Part shown: one piece after another, positions 47,204-55,801 of the stretch
Layout: each line of letters starts with the position of its first letter
Position numbering within the stretch: the first letter of the stretch is position 1
DNA from: Streptomyces antnestii
GTDB lineage: Bacteria; Actinomycetota; Actinomycetes; Streptomycetales; Streptomycetaceae
Direction of reading: 5' to 3'
DNA length: 64,000 nucleotides
NCBI RefSeq assembly: GCF_004005495.1
Contig: NZ_RZYA01000022.1
Coordinates: 62,001 to 126,000, forward strand
Program-made: the position numbers and the translations under genes
Notes under the pieces: model-generated
What the model saw: only the letters and a program-made list of their open reading frames with translations
What the model was told of the DNA's origin: nothing
Databases searched by the model: none

Positions 47204-48232
47204 ATGGAGCGAGTACCACGTGATGTACGGCAGCTGCCCAAGGCCCATCTGCATCTGCACTTCACCGGGTCGATGCGGCCCACGACCCTGCTCGAACTCG
47301 CCGACAAGTACGGGGTCAGGCTGCCCGACGCCCTGACCGGGGCCGAGCCGCCGAAGCTGCGGGCCACCGACGAGCGCGGCTGGTTCCGCTTCCAGCGGCT
47401 GTACGACGCGGCGCGGTCCTGTCTGCGCGAGCCCGAGGACATTCAGCGGCTCGTGCGGGAGGCGGCCCTCGAGGATCTCGCGGACGGGTCCGGGTGGCTG
47501 GAGATCCAGGTCGACCCGACGTCGTACGCGCCGCGGCTCGGGGGGCTGATTCCGGCCCTGGAGGTCATCCTGGACGCCGTCGAGACCGCATCGCGGGACA
47601 CGGGTCTCGGCATGCGGCTGCTGGTGGCCGCGAACCGGATGAAGCACCCGCTGGACGCCCGCACGCTGGCCCGCCTCGCCGTGCGCTACGCGGACCGGGG
47701 CATCGTCGGCTTCGGGCTCTCCAACGACGAACGGCGGGGCATGGCGCGGGACTTCGACCGGGCGTTCGCCATCGCCCGGGACGGCGGTCTCCTGGCCGCG
47801 CCGCACGGCGGCGAGCTGACCGGGCCGGCGTCCGTGCGTGACTGTCTGGACGACCTGGATGCCGCGCGGATCGGGCACGGGGTGCGGGCCGCCGAGGACC
47901 CGCGGCTGCTGCGGCGCCTCGCCGAGCGGGGAGTGACCTGCGAGGTGTGCCCCGCCTCCAATGTCGCGCTCGGCGTCTACGAGAAGCCCGAGGATGTACC
48001 CCTGCGCACTTTGTTCGAGGCCGGGGTGCCGATGGCGCTCGGCGCCGACGATCCGCTCCTGTTCGGCTCGCGCCTGGCCGCCCAGTACGAGATCGCCCGT
48101 CAGTACCACGACTTCGACGACACGGAGCTGGCCGAGCTCGCGCGCCAGTCGGTGCGGGGCTCCGCGGCGCCGCAGGACGTCAAGGCGAAGCTCCTGTCGG
48201 GGGTCGACGACTGGCTGGCCGATCCGGCCTGA
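47204..48232 (+). CDS. Adenosine deaminase family protein
   Basis: Probably deaminates adenosine to inosine in purine salvage. The 342 residues from ATG 47204 contain the metal motif KAHLHLHFTGSMRP (HxH), the HGGEL segment with the catalytic histidine and glutamate, GHGVRA and CEVCPASNVALGVYE, and a terminal LGADDPLLF where classical enzymes have TDDP. The HFTGSM after the metal histidines differs from the usual LDG of adenosine deaminases, so a related purine deaminase is possible. No neighbour narrows the role. Confidence 0.85.
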   Translation: MERVPRDVRQLPKAHLHLHFTGSMRPTTLLELADKYGVRLPDALTGAEPPKLRATDERGWFRFQRLYDAARSCLREPEDIQRLVREAALEDLADGSGWLEIQVDPTSYAPRLGGLIPALEVILDAVETASRDTGLGMRLLVAANRMKHPLDARTLARLAVRYADRGIVGFGLSNDERRGMARDFDRAFAIARDGGLLAAPHGGELTGPASVRDCLDDLDAARIGHGVRAAEDPRLLRRLAERGVTCEVCPASNVALGVYEKPEDVPLRTLFEAGVPMALGADDPLLFGSRLAAQYEIARQYHDFDDTELAELARQSVRGSAAPQDVKAKLLSGVDDWLADPA

Positions 48233-48247
48233 GGATTCGGCGTCGCT

Positions 48248-48844
48248 CTACGCGATGCCCGCGAGCAGGGTGCGGGTCAGGGATGCGGCGAACTCGTCCA
48301 GGGGCTGCGGGGGCTTGCGGTCGGGGGCCATGTCGTACGCGAAGGCGCGCTGGGCGCAGGCTCCGAGGAGGAGGGACGCGGCGGCGTACGTGTCGGCGTC
48401 GGGGCGGACGCGGCCCGCGCTCTGCTCGGACCTGAGGTAGGCGTCCAGGCCCTGGATCGGCCGGTGGGGGCCCGTGCCGAGCTCGCGCATCGCCTCCTCG
48501 TGGCGGCGCTTGAGCTGGGGTTCCGCGTACAGGGAGGCGGCCATCGGGAAGGTCTGCTCGTAGAAGAGGGCGGCCTCGCGGGCGATCTCCGTGAGGTTCT
48601 CCTCGACGGTCCGCGTGCCCGGCTCCCCGGTCAGCTCGGTCAGGAGCGGTCCGAGCTTGGGCAGCCGCTCGCTGAGAACGGTCACGAACAGCTCTTCCTT
48701 GTTCGCGAAGTACTTGTAGAGCGCCGCTTCCGAACAACCCGCCGCCTTGGCGATCTCCTTGGTGGTCGCGCGGGCAAGGCCGATGCTCAGCATGAGTTCA
48801 TGGGCCGCGTCGACGATGCGGACCCGGGCCGGCTTCTGGTGCAT
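48248..48844 (-). CDS. TetR/AcrR family transcriptional regulator
   Basis: Start at ATG 48844 after GGAG gives 198 residues; a second ATG-type start five codons upstream is less supported. The N-terminal DNA-binding domain contains RIVDAAHELMLSIGLARATT, the helix-turn-helix KEIAKAAGCSEAALYKYFAN and KEELF, and the C-terminal 130 residues form a variable ligand domain. It is divergent from the NmrA-like gene at 48932, with repeated palindromic half-sites between them, so it most likely represses both itself and that gene. Confidence 0.9.
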   Translation of the reverse strand: MHQKPARVRIVDAAHELMLSIGLARATTKEIAKAAGCSEAALYKYFANKEELFVTVLSERLPKLGPLLTELTGEPGTRTVEENLTEIAREAALFYEQTFPMAASLYAEPQLKRRHEEAMRELGTGPHRPIQGLDAYLRSEQSAGRVRPDADTYAAASLLLGACAQRAFAYDMAPDRKPPQPLDEFAASLTRTLLAGIA

Positions 48845-48872
48845 GCGGGCTCCAACCAAGCTTGACGAGCAG

Positions 48873-48911
48873 GTGAGTATCCACTCACTCTAGAGGTGAG
48901 TGAACACTTAC
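48873..48911. promoter_or_regulatory. Probable TetR operator
   Basis: GTGAGT (48873), ACTCAC (48883), GTGAGT (48896) and ACTTAC (48906) alternate as inverted half-sites, giving two overlapping palindromes in the 87-base divergent region. This matches how TetR-family repressors usually control a divergent neighbour. Confidence 0.6.
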
Positions 48912-48931
48912 CCACCCTAGGAGGGTGTGCC

Positions 48932-49564
48932 ATGAGGCTCACTGTTTTCGGAGCGACCGGTGGCATCGGGCAGGAGATCGTCCGACAGTCCCTGGCGGCG
49001 GGACACCAGGTCACGGCGGTGGTCCGGGATCCCGCGCGGTTCACGGTGACGGGTGCGAATCTCGACGTGTTCCGGGCGGACGTACGGGATCCGGAGGCCC
49101 TGCGCCCCGCGGTCGCCGGGCGCGACGCGGCCCTGTCGGGGCTCGGCGCCCGCCGGCGCGCCGACGCGGGCATCGCGGCCGAGCTGACCCGGTCGGTGCT
49201 GCGGGCGGTGGAGGCGGAGGGCGTACGGCGGCTGCTCGTCGTCAGCGCGGCGCCGGTCGGCCCCGAGCCGGAGAACTCACCGCTCCTCGACCGCGCCCTG
49301 CTCGGCGTCATCAACTCGCTGCTCAAGCCCGTCTACGACGATCTGCGGGCCATGGAGCGCGAGCTGGCGGGCAGCGCCACGGACTGGACGTCCGTGCGCC
49401 CGCCCAAGCTCACCGACAAGCCGGTCACCGGCACGTACCGGACCGTCGTCGGCGGGAATCCGCGCAGCGGCCGCAGCATCTCGCGGGCCGACGTGGCTCA
49501 CGCGATGCTGGCGATGATCGACGACCCGGCGACGGTGAAGCAGGGCGTGGGGGTCGCGTACTAG
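48932..49564 (+). CDS. NAD(P)-binding NmrA-like/SDR-type protein
   Basis: A 210-residue Rossmann-fold protein, ATG 48932 after AGGAGG. The dinucleotide-binding loop is RLTVFGATGGIGQEIVRQ; downstream LVVSAAPVG and DWTSVRPPKLTDKPVTGTYR are typical of atypical short-chain dehydrogenases used as reductases or redox sensors. It lacks an obvious YxxxK catalytic pair. Its partner is the divergent TetR gene. Substrate unknown. Confidence 0.85.
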   Translation: MRLTVFGATGGIGQEIVRQSLAAGHQVTAVVRDPARFTVTGANLDVFRADVRDPEALRPAVAGRDAALSGLGARRRADAGIAAELTRSVLRAVEAEGVRRLLVVSAAPVGPEPENSPLLDRALLGVINSLLKPVYDDLRAMERELAGSATDWTSVRPPKLTDKPVTGTYRTVVGGNPRSGRSISRADVAHAMLAMIDDPATVKQGVGVAY

Positions 49565-49583
49565 CGGCCCTGCTTCGAAAAGC

Positions 49584-50639
49584 TCAGAGACTCACGCCCA
49601 CCGTGACCGGCTCGTTGACCAGCGTCACGCCGAAGGCGTCGTGGACGCCGGCCACGACCTCGCGGGCCAGGGCCAGGAGGTCGTCGGTGGTCGCCTCGCC
49701 GCGGTTGGTGAGGGCGAGCGTGTGCTTGGTGGAGATGCGGGCGGGCCCGGAGCCGTAGCCCTTGGTGAAGCCGGCCTTGTCGATGAGCCAGGCCGCGGAG
49801 GTCTTCGTCAGCCCCTCGCCCGCCGGGAACGCGGGGGCCTTCACGTCGGGACCGAGACGCTCGGCCACGCGCGCGTGGAAGGCGGAGGTCTCCGCGTCCG
49901 TGAGGATCGGGTTGGTGAAGAACGACCCGGCCGACCAGGTGTCGTGGTCCTCGGGGTCGAGCACCATTCCCTTGCCCGCGCGCAGCTTCAGGACGGTCTC
50001 TCGGGCGAGCGCGGCGGGGACCCGGTCGCCAGCCTCGACACCGAGGGTGCGGGCCGTCTCCGGGTACTTGACCGGGGCGCTCATGCCGCCCGCGTCCTCG
50101 AGCCCGAACCGCACGCGCAGCACCACGAAGCGGTCCGGGTCGGCCTTGAAACGGCTGTGCCGGTACGAGAAGGCGCACTCCTCGTTCGGAATCGTGACGG
50201 TCTCGCCGGTCTTCCGGTCGTAGGCGACCACCTCGGTGATCGTCGACGAGACCTCCTGGCCGTACGCGCCCACGTTCTGGATCGGCGTGGCGCCGGCGGA
50301 GCCGGGGATTCCGGCCAGGCACTCGATGCCGGCGAGCCCGGCCTCGACGGTGCGGGCGACCGCGTCGGTCCATACCTCTCCGGCCGCGAGTTCGAGCCTC
50401 GTACCGTCGAGGGAGAAGCCCTTCGTGGCGATCCGCAGGGCCGTGCCCGCGAAGCCCTTGTCGCCGATGACCAGGTTGCTGCCACCGCCGACGATCAGCA
50501 GCGGCGTACCGGCCTCGTCGGCCTCACGGACGGCGGCGATCACCTCGTCGTCGGTCGTCGCCGTCAGCAGTCGCGTCGCGGGACCGCCGAGTCGGAAGGT
50601 GGTCAGGGGGGCGAGGGGGGCGTCGTGGAGTTCCTGCAC
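49584..50639 (-). CDS. murB: UDP-N-acetylenolpyruvoylglucosamine reductase
   Basis: Second committed step of peptidoglycan precursor synthesis, NADPH- and FAD-dependent. The 351-residue protein starts at GTG 50639; the FAD-binding segment is PLLIVGGGSNLVIGDKGFAG, then LAGIPGSAGATPIQNVGAYG, the CAFSYRHSRFK block and the catalytic serine in GSFFTNPIL. Complete. It lies beyond a bidirectional terminator from the dehydratase pair, so it is transcribed separately. Confidence 0.97.
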   Translation of the reverse strand: MQELHDAPLAPLTTFRLGGPATRLLTATTDDEVIAAVREADEAGTPLLIVGGGSNLVIGDKGFAGTALRIATKGFSLDGTRLELAAGEVWTDAVARTVEAGLAGIECLAGIPGSAGATPIQNVGAYGQEVSSTITEVVAYDRKTGETVTIPNEECAFSYRHSRFKADPDRFVVLRVRFGLEDAGGMSAPVKYPETARTLGVEAGDRVPAALARETVLKLRAGKGMVLDPEDHDTWSAGSFFTNPILTDAETSAFHARVAERLGPDVKAPAFPAGEGLTKTSAAWLIDKAGFTKGYGSGPARISTKHTLALTNRGEATTDDLLALAREVVAGVHDAFGVTLVNEPVTVGVSL

Positions 50640-50653
50640 GGGCTCAAGAGTAC

Positions 50654-50690
50654 GAGAACGGCCCCGCCGGCAGTGGCGGGGCCGTTTCTC
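50654..50690. terminator. Palindromic terminator between murB and the dehydratase genes
   Basis: GAGAACGGCCCCGCC and GGCGGGGCCGTTTCTC pair around GGCAGT with one bulge. Both neighbours are on the minus strand; it terminates the 51595-50709 unit. Confidence 0.7.
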
Positions 50691-50708
50691 GTACGGCTGC
50701 GTGTGTGC

Positions 50709-51146
50709 CTACTGGGCGAGCTGCACCACGGCGCGCGACATCCCGAGGACCTTCTGGCCCGCGCTCATGGCGGTGAGGTCGACACGGACGCGGCCGTCGT
50801 CGAGCTTGGCGGCGACCTTGCCGCTGACCTCGATCTCGGCGCCCTTGTCGTCGTTCGGGACGATGACGGGCTTGGTGAAGCGCACCCCGTACTCCACGAC
50901 GGCGGCGGGGTCGCCGACCCAGTCGGTCACGACGCGGATCGCCTCGGCCATGGTGAACATGCCGTGGGCGATGACGTCCGGGAGGCCGACCTCGACCGCG
51001 AACTTCTCGTTCCAGTGGATCGGGTTGAAGTCCCCGGAGGCGCCCGCGTACTGCACGAGCGTGGCCCGGGTCACGGGGAACGTCTGGGCCGGCAGCTCGG
51101 TGCCGATCTCCACGTCCGCGTACTGAATGGTCGTCGTCATGGTCAC
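50709..51146 (-). CDS. MaoC-type (3R)-hydroxyacyl-ACP dehydratase, HadB-like
   Basis: Hot-dog-fold subunit, 145 residues, resembling the catalytic HadB subunit of the mycobacterial fatty-acid dehydratase: the hydratase motif reads GASGDFNPIHWNEKFAVEVG, with the catalytic Asp/His pair, then VIAHGMFTMAEAIR. The GTG at 51146 overlaps the stop of the preceding gene (GTGA); an ATG two codons later is an alternative. Together with the gene at 51143-51595 it probably forms a heterodimer. Confidence 0.88.
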   Translation of the reverse strand: MTMTTTIQYADVEIGTELPAQTFPVTRATLVQYAGASGDFNPIHWNEKFAVEVGLPDVIAHGMFTMAEAIRVVTDWVGDPAAVVEYGVRFTKPVIVPNDDKGAEIEVSGKVAAKLDDGRVRVDLTAMSAGQKVLGMSRAVVQLAQ

Positions 51147-51595
51147 GCCCCCTCGGCCGCGCGCGACACGAGCTTGGTCCAGGCGGTCACGACGTGCTCG
51201 CCCGCCTCGTCGTGGACCTCGCCACGGATGTCCAGGATGTCGTTGCCCGCGAGGGACTTGATCGCCTCGATCGTCGAGGTGACGGTGAGCCGGTCGCCGG
51301 CGCGCACGGGGCGCGTGTAGGCGAACTTCTGGTCGCCGTGCACGACGCGGCTGTAGTCGAGGCCCAGCTGCGGGTCCTCGATCACCTGGCCCGCGGCCTT
51401 GAATGTGATGGCGAACACAAAAGTCGGCGGGGCGATCACATCGGAGTGGCCGAGCGCCTTGGCCGCCTCCGGATCGACGTACGCGGGATTGGCGTCCCGC
51501 ACGGCCTCCGCGAATTCACGGATCTTCTCCCGGCCGACCTCATAGGGGTCGGTGGGCGGGTAGGACCGTCCCACGAAGGACTGGTCGAGCGCCAT
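51143..51595 (-). CDS. MaoC N-terminal-like dehydratase subunit, HadA-like
   Basis: A 150-residue hot-dog protein of the former UPF0336 group. Start at ATG 51595 after AGGAGG; a longer frame to 51634 was rejected. It reads ALDQSFVGRSYPPTDPYEVG, FAEAVRDANPAY, VIAPPTFVFAITFKAAGQVI and VHGDQKFAYTRPVRAGDRLT, like mycobacterial HadA, the substrate-binding partner. Its stop overlaps the HadB-like start by 4 bases, so the two are translated in a fixed ratio. Confidence 0.88.
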   Translation of the reverse strand: MALDQSFVGRSYPPTDPYEVGREKIREFAEAVRDANPAYVDPEAAKALGHSDVIAPPTFVFAITFKAAGQVIEDPQLGLDYSRVVHGDQKFAYTRPVRAGDRLTVTSTIEAIKSLAGNDILDIRGEVHDEAGEHVVTAWTKLVSRAAEGA

Positions 51596-51690
51596 GGACT
51601 CGGCACCTCCTGGATTTGCGCTGTTGCCGAACATTGCCGGACGTTGCCGGATGCTGCGGGATCTTACGGCGACTGGTCGAACGCGATAAC

Positions 51691-51731
51691 GACACGAGGC
51701 CGCCCCCCGGTAAAGGGGACGGCCTCGTGTA
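51691..51731 (-). terminator. Hairpin terminator after rpmG
   Basis: ACACGAGGCCGCCCC and GGGGACGGCCTCGTGT pair with minor mismatch, directly after the rpmG stop on the minus strand; it probably prevents read-through into the dehydratase operon. Confidence 0.7.
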
Positions 51732-51741
51732 CGAGCCTGAG

Positions 51742-51906
51742 TCAGCGCGTTTCGCGGTGCGCCGTGTGCTGGTTGCAGCGCGGGCAGTGCTTCTTCATCT
51801 CAAGACGGTCCGGGTCGTTGCGCCGGTTCTTCTTGGTGATGTAGTTCCGCTCCTTGCACTCCACGCAGGCCAGCGTGATCTTCGGGCGGACGTCGGTGGC
51901 AGCCAC
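51742..51906 (-). CDS. rpmG: 50S ribosomal protein L33, zinc-binding form
   Basis: A 54-residue protein starting at GTG 51906 (AATDVRPKITLACVECKERN). Two CxxC pairs (CVEC, CPRC) make it the zinc-containing C+ form. A longer in-frame ORF upstream is not conserved-looking. It lies close to tRNA-Met and tRNA-Thr, as in other Streptomyces. Confidence 0.96.
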   Translation of the reverse strand: MAATDVRPKITLACVECKERNYITKKNRRNDPDRLEMKKHCPRCNQHTAHRETR

Positions 51907-51994
51907 GTGAGTGCTCCTTGGACGGACGGATTGACGGATGAACGCACAAATAGTAGCCGACCGGAGGACCGACCCCACAATCGGCTACTGTGTG

Positions 51995-52067
51995 TAGCGG
52001 TGACCGGACTTGAACCGGTGACACAGCGATTATGAGCCGCTTGCTCTACCGACTGAGCTACACCGCT
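51995..52067 (-). tRNA. tRNA-Met (CAT anticodon), elongator type
   Basis: 73 bases: acceptor AGCGGTG/CACCGCT, D-stem GCTC/GAGC, anticodon arm AGCGG-CTCATAA-TCGCT, T-loop TTCAAGT, discriminator A. The A1-T72 pair excludes an initiator tRNA; a lysidine-modified Ile tRNA with CAT anticodon cannot be excluded by eye. CCA not encoded. Confidence 0.88.
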
Positions 52068-52112
52068 TTGATGCGATGCCCCTCACCCTGAGGTGAGGGA
52101 ACTTCACACCAG

Positions 52113-52185
52113 AGCCCCAATACGGAATCGAACCGTAGACCTTCTCCTTACCATGGAGACGCTCTACCGACTGAGCTATTGGGGC
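52113..52185 (-). tRNA. tRNA-Thr (GGT anticodon)
   Basis: 73 bases: acceptor GCCCCAA/TTGGGGC, anticodon arm TCTCC-ATGGTAA-GGAGA with GGT, T-loop TTCGATT, discriminator T. Upstream of tRNA-Met on the same strand. CCA not encoded. Confidence 0.93.
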
Positions 52186-52476
52186 GAGCGATGAAGACAT
52201 TACACGCTCGCCCGCCGATCGCCCAAATCCGTTTCCCGGCCGCCCTCCGCGGGCACAGCCGCACCCCTTCCGGAGCCGCAACAACCGCCTCCGCACGCCT
52301 CATCCGTACCGCGGCACGACAGCGGTACGACTATTGCGCTCCTCCTCGAAGCGGGCCTGCCGCAGCTCTAGGCTCGACCCGCGCTGCGTGATCTTGTACG
52401 CCCTGCCGGTCCCTCCTCTGCCCCGACGGGGAGGCCACCGCCCACGCGGCCGCCGCCCCCGAGCACCAGGAGCGCG

Positions 52477-53736
52477 ATGCCCGACAGCCAGCCGCAGCAC
52501 CCCCACTCCCCCGGCAACGACTCGACCGCCGAGAGCACCGCCCTCCTCCTGTGCGGAGCCCGGCTCACCGACGGCCGGACCGTGGACGTGCGGCTCGACG
52601 ACGGGCGCATCGAGGCCGTCGGCACGGCCGGAAGCCTCACCACCCACTCCGCGCGCGTGGACCTCGCCGGCTATCTGCTGCTCCCCGCCCCCGCCGAACC
52701 CCACGCCCACGGCGACACGACGCTGTCCGCGGAGACGGAGGGGCCGGTCTCGTACGACGGGCCCGACGTGCAGCGGCGGGCGACCGAGGCCGCCCTGCTG
52801 CAGCTCGGACACGGCGCCACGGCGCAGCGCGCGCACGTACGGATCGGGGACGTGCAGGGGCTCGGCCCGCTGGAGGCGGTGCTCCAGGCGCGGCGGTCGC
52901 TGCACGGCCTGACCGACCTGCGGACCGTCGCCATGCCCAGGCTGCTGACGGGCCTCGCCGGGGCCGACGGGCTCTCGATGCTGCGGGACGCGGTGAAGAT
53001 GGGCGCCTGCGTGGTGGGTGGCTGCCCGGATCTCGACCCCGACCCGACGGGCTACGTGGAGGCGGTCCTGGAGGTCGCGGCGGAGCACGGCTGCCCGGTG
53101 GACCTGCACACGGACGGTCACGACCCGGCGCGGCTCGGGCGGATCGCGACGATGACGGGCGGGCTGCGGCCCGGCGTCACCATCGGGCCGTGCGGCGGGC
53201 TCGGGCGGCTGCCGCGCGAGGTCGCCGCCCGCACCGCCGATCAACTGGCCGCCGCGGGCGTCACGGTGGTCTGCCTGCCGCAGGGCGGCTGCGCCGGGGT
53301 CGACGGCCGCGACACCGCCCCGGTACGGCTCCTGCGCGCGGCCGGGGTGCGGGTCGCGGCGGGCAGCGGGGCGCTGCGGGACGTGGCGAACCCGGTGGGG
53401 CGCGGCGACCCGCTGGAGGCCGCTTACCTGCTGGCCTCGCGCTACGGGCTGCGCCCCGAGGACGCGTACGACTGTGTGAGCGGGGCGGCGCGGGCGGCGC
53501 TCGGGCTGCCGGAGGTGCGCGTGGAGGCGGGTTTCCCGGCGGAGCTGATCGCCGTACGGGGTGAACGGCTCGCGGGGGCGCTCTCGCTGGCGTACAGCCG
53601 GATCGTGGTGCACCGGGGGCGCGTGGTGGCGCGGACGAGTGCGGTGCGGGAGTACTGCGACTCCGCCGCGGCGCTCGATCTGCCCCGGCAGGGGCGGATG
53701 GCGAAGCCGGAGGGCGGGGGCAGCGAGCGGGCCTGA
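52477..53736 (+). CDS. Amidohydrolase, cytosine-deaminase-like
   Basis: A 419-residue TIM-barrel metal hydrolase starting at ATG 52477, 4 bases after AGGAG. The N-terminal small domain (LLLCGARLTDGRTVDVRLDD) precedes the first metal motif in PAPAEPHAHGDTTLSAETEG, then VDLHTDGHDP and GGCAGVDGRDTAPVRLLRAAGVRVAAGSGALRD. The layout resembles cytosine deaminases and related enzymes, though the final aspartate segment has SGALRD rather than SDN. Substrate not certain. It reads away from the tRNA genes and has no close partner. Confidence 0.82.
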   Translation: MPDSQPQHPHSPGNDSTAESTALLLCGARLTDGRTVDVRLDDGRIEAVGTAGSLTTHSARVDLAGYLLLPAPAEPHAHGDTTLSAETEGPVSYDGPDVQRRATEAALLQLGHGATAQRAHVRIGDVQGLGPLEAVLQARRSLHGLTDLRTVAMPRLLTGLAGADGLSMLRDAVKMGACVVGGCPDLDPDPTGYVEAVLEVAAEHGCPVDLHTDGHDPARLGRIATMTGGLRPGVTIGPCGGLGRLPREVAARTADQLAAAGVTVVCLPQGGCAGVDGRDTAPVRLLRAAGVRVAAGSGALRDVANPVGRGDPLEAAYLLASRYGLRPEDAYDCVSGAARAALGLPEVRVEAGFPAELIAVRGERLAGALSLAYSRIVVHRGRVVARTSAVREYCDSAAALDLPRQGRMAKPEGGGSERA

Positions 53737-53889
53737 GGGCGCGGGGCGGTGGGAGGAGCAAGGTGCCTTTACCCACTCATTATTGACGCTCCGTCATGTC
53801 GGGCTCCGGGGGGCGGGTGCGGGACAAGTCCGCGGGGCGCGGGGCTCGTCGCGCGGCGAACGGGGGCGGCCCGGCGTACGGTCGGAAGC

Positions 53890-54546
53890 ATGCGCATTGT
53901 CATCGCTGGGGGTCATGGTCAGATCGCGCTGCGGCTCGAGCGTCTGCTCTCCGCGCGCGGAGACGAGGTCGCGGGCATCATCCGCCGCTCCGAGCAGGCG
54001 GGCGACCTGCGGGAGGCCGGGGCCGAGCCCCTGGTGTGCGACCTGGAATCGGCGACCGTCGAGGAGGTCGCCGCGCTGCTGGAGGGCGCGGACGCGGCGG
54101 TGTTCGCGGCCGGCGCGGGGCCCGGCAGCACCGCCGGGCGCAAGGACACCGTGGACCGCGGCGCGGCCGTGCTGTTCGCGGACGCCGCGGAAGCGGCCGG
54201 GGTGCGGCGCTACCTCGTGGTCTCGTCGATGGGCGCGGACCCGGCCCACCAGGGCGACGACATCTTCGACGCGTATCTGCGGGCCAAGGGCGAGGCGGAC
54301 GCGTCCGTACGGAGCCGGCCGGGACTCGACTGGACGATCCTGCGCCCCGGGATGCTGACCGACGACGCGGGCACCGGCCTCGTACGCCTGGAGGCCTCCA
54401 CCGGGCGGGGTCCGGTGCCGCGGGACGACGTGGCGGCGGTGCTCGCGGAGCTGGTGGACACGCCCGCCACGGCGGGCCTCACCCTGGAGCTGGTCTCGGG
54501 GTCCGCGCCGGTGTCGGTGGCGGTCAAGTCGATCGCGGGGAACTGA
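53890..54546 (+). CDS. NAD(P)-binding SDR-like protein (NmrA/HIM1 type)
   Basis: A 218-residue Rossmann protein starting at ATG 53890 (RIVIAGGHGQIALRLERLLS). The glycine-rich loop IAGGHGQIA, VFAAGAGPGSTAGRKDTVDR and RRYLVVSSMGADPAHQGDDI match the atypical SDR group often annotated NAD(P)H-binding. It has a substrate-lid segment but no classical YxxxK. Function unknown; single gene, 154 bases after the amidohydrolase. Confidence 0.85.
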   Translation: MRIVIAGGHGQIALRLERLLSARGDEVAGIIRRSEQAGDLREAGAEPLVCDLESATVEEVAALLEGADAAVFAAGAGPGSTAGRKDTVDRGAAVLFADAAEAAGVRRYLVVSSMGADPAHQGDDIFDAYLRAKGEADASVRSRPGLDWTILRPGMLTDDAGTGLVRLEASTGRGPVPRDDVAAVLAELVDTPATAGLTLELVSGSAPVSVAVKSIAGN

Positions 54547-54612
54547 GCGCGGCCCAGGAGGCCGTTCAGAAGGCGCTTCGGAGGCGGTCCAGGAGGCGCT
54601 TCGGAAGGCGCT
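54547..54612. repeat. Short imperfect tandem repeat
   Basis: Variants of GAGGCGCTTC/GGAAGGCGCTTCAGAAG occur four times in about 65 bases between two convergent genes. Probably replication slippage; some copies can pair and may contribute to termination. Confidence 0.5.
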
Positions 54613-54837
54613 TCAGAAGAGCGGGAGCTGGCCGGGCACCGTCGGGACCGCGTAGCCGTCGAGGGAGGGCTGCGCGGCGCCGAGCTGCGCGGGCCTGCGG
54701 GAGCCGGGGCAGGACACCAGCTCACCGGCGGCGCGGGCGCCCGGCGGATCGTGACGGGCGTACCGGCCGGCCACGACGGCGATCTCCCGGCGGCACTCGG
54801 GGCAGTTCCTGCGGCGGGACGACGAGGGTGCAGACAT
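54613..54837 (-). CDS. Small cysteine-containing protein of unknown function
   Basis: From ATG 54837 the protein has 74 residues; it contains NCPECRREIAVVAGRYARHD and a later SCPGS, so three cysteines could bind a metal. The remainder is Pro/Gly/Ala-rich and ends PTVPGQLPLF. A longer frame upstream crosses tRNA-Tyr and is rejected. Similar short proteins occur near tRNA-Tyr in Streptomyces, from memory; no function is known. Confidence 0.6.
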   Translation of the reverse strand: MSAPSSSRRRNCPECRREIAVVAGRYARHDPPGARAAGELVSCPGSRRPAQLGAAQPSLDGYAVPTVPGQLPLF

Positions 54838-54876
54838 GCGATCAGTCTGCGCCACGGTTTGTCCGTACATACGAAG

Positions 54877-54918
54877 AAACCCCCTCCGGACTGTGAAGTC
54901 ACAGTCCGGAGGGGGTTT
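54877..54918 (-). terminator. Perfect 20-bp inverted repeat after tRNA-Tyr
   Basis: AAACCCCCTCCGGACTGTGA and its exact complement are separated by only AG. On the minus strand the stem is followed by TTTC. It lies 10 bases past the tRNA 3' end and is the likely terminator of the tRNA; the near-absent loop would open a few pairs. Confidence 0.75.
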
Positions 54919-54927
54919 CCCACCATG

Positions 54928-55009
54928 TGGCGGCGCCAGGATTCGAACCTGGGAAGGCTGAGCCGGCAGATTTACAGTCTGCTCCCTTTGGCCGCTCGGG
55001 CACACCGCC
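54928..55009 (-). tRNA. tRNA-Tyr (GTA anticodon)
   Basis: 82 bases, class II with a long variable arm. Acceptor GGCGGTG/CGCCGCC, anticodon stem GCAGA/TCTGC with GTA, T-loop TTCGAAT, discriminator A, CCA not encoded. Confidence 0.93.
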
Positions 55010-55191
55010 ATGGGTTCGCTGCCTTGGATCTCCGCTGTGGGGCGGTGCTCCGTGGCAACGACGTAAACGATACCTGATGGACGGGGGTGCTTCGCCACCC
55101 GATTGATCGGCACCCGGGGGCGGCGTGGTGGCTAGGCTTGACGCACGCGTACGCAAGCTGTTTCACACCCCGATACAAGGAGCCACAGGAC

Positions 55192-55680
55192 ATGGCCGAC
55201 TCCAGTTTCGACATCGTCTCGAAGGTCGAGCGGCAGGAGGTCGACAACGCCCTCAACCAGGCCGCCAAGGAGATCTCGCAGCGCTACGACTTCAAGGGCA
55301 CGGGCGCCTCGATCTCGTGGTCCGGCGAGAAGATCCTCATGGAGGCCAGCGGCGAGGAGCGCGTCAAGGCGATCCTCGACGTCTTCGAGACCAAGCTGGT
55401 CAAGCGCGGGATCTCGCTGAAGGCCCTGGACGCGGGAGAGCCGCAGCTCTCCGGCAAGGAGTACAAGATCTTCGCCTCCATCGAGGAGGGCATCTCGCAG
55501 GACAACGCCAAGAAGGTCGCCAAGATCATTCGCGACGAGGGCCCCAAGGGCGTCAAGGCGCAGGTCCAGGGCGACGAGCTGCGGGTCAGCTCGAAGAGCC
55601 GGGACGACCTGCAGGCCGTGCAGGCGCTGCTCAAGGGCCAGGACTTCGATTTCGCGCTGCAGTTCGTGAACTACCGGTGA
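55192..55680 (+). CDS. YajQ family nucleotide-binding protein
   Basis: A 162-residue protein from ATG 55192, the usual length of the family; members bind cyclic di-GMP or other nucleotides in some bacteria. It reads ADSSFDIVSKVERQEVDNAL, then QRYDFKGTGASISWSG and RGISLKALDAGEPQLSGKEY, with the C-terminal DDLQAVQALLKGQDFDFALQ. Upstream sequence in frame lacks a good start. It stands alone, before the chaperone/CHAT locus. Whether it senses cyclic di-GMP here is not shown. Confidence 0.93.
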   Translation: MADSSFDIVSKVERQEVDNALNQAAKEISQRYDFKGTGASISWSGEKILMEASGEERVKAILDVFETKLVKRGISLKALDAGEPQLSGKEYKIFASIEEGISQDNAKKVAKIIRDEGPKGVKAQVQGDELRVSSKSRDDLQAVQALLKGQDFDFALQFVNYR

Positions 55681-55801
55681 GGACTTGCCTCAACTGTCGC
55701 TGAGGCAGGGTCAATTGCCCTGACGTGATGGCCTGCCGCCGCTCCCGGTGCGAGGCTGGTGGGACTTGATTCCCGCTGCCCGCAGGGCACAGGAGGTTGT
55801 T

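Noticed and set aside
51995..55009. Integrated element at one of the tRNA genes
   Set aside because: No duplicated tRNA 3' end, integrase or recombinase was found next to tRNA-Met, -Thr or -Tyr within the window.
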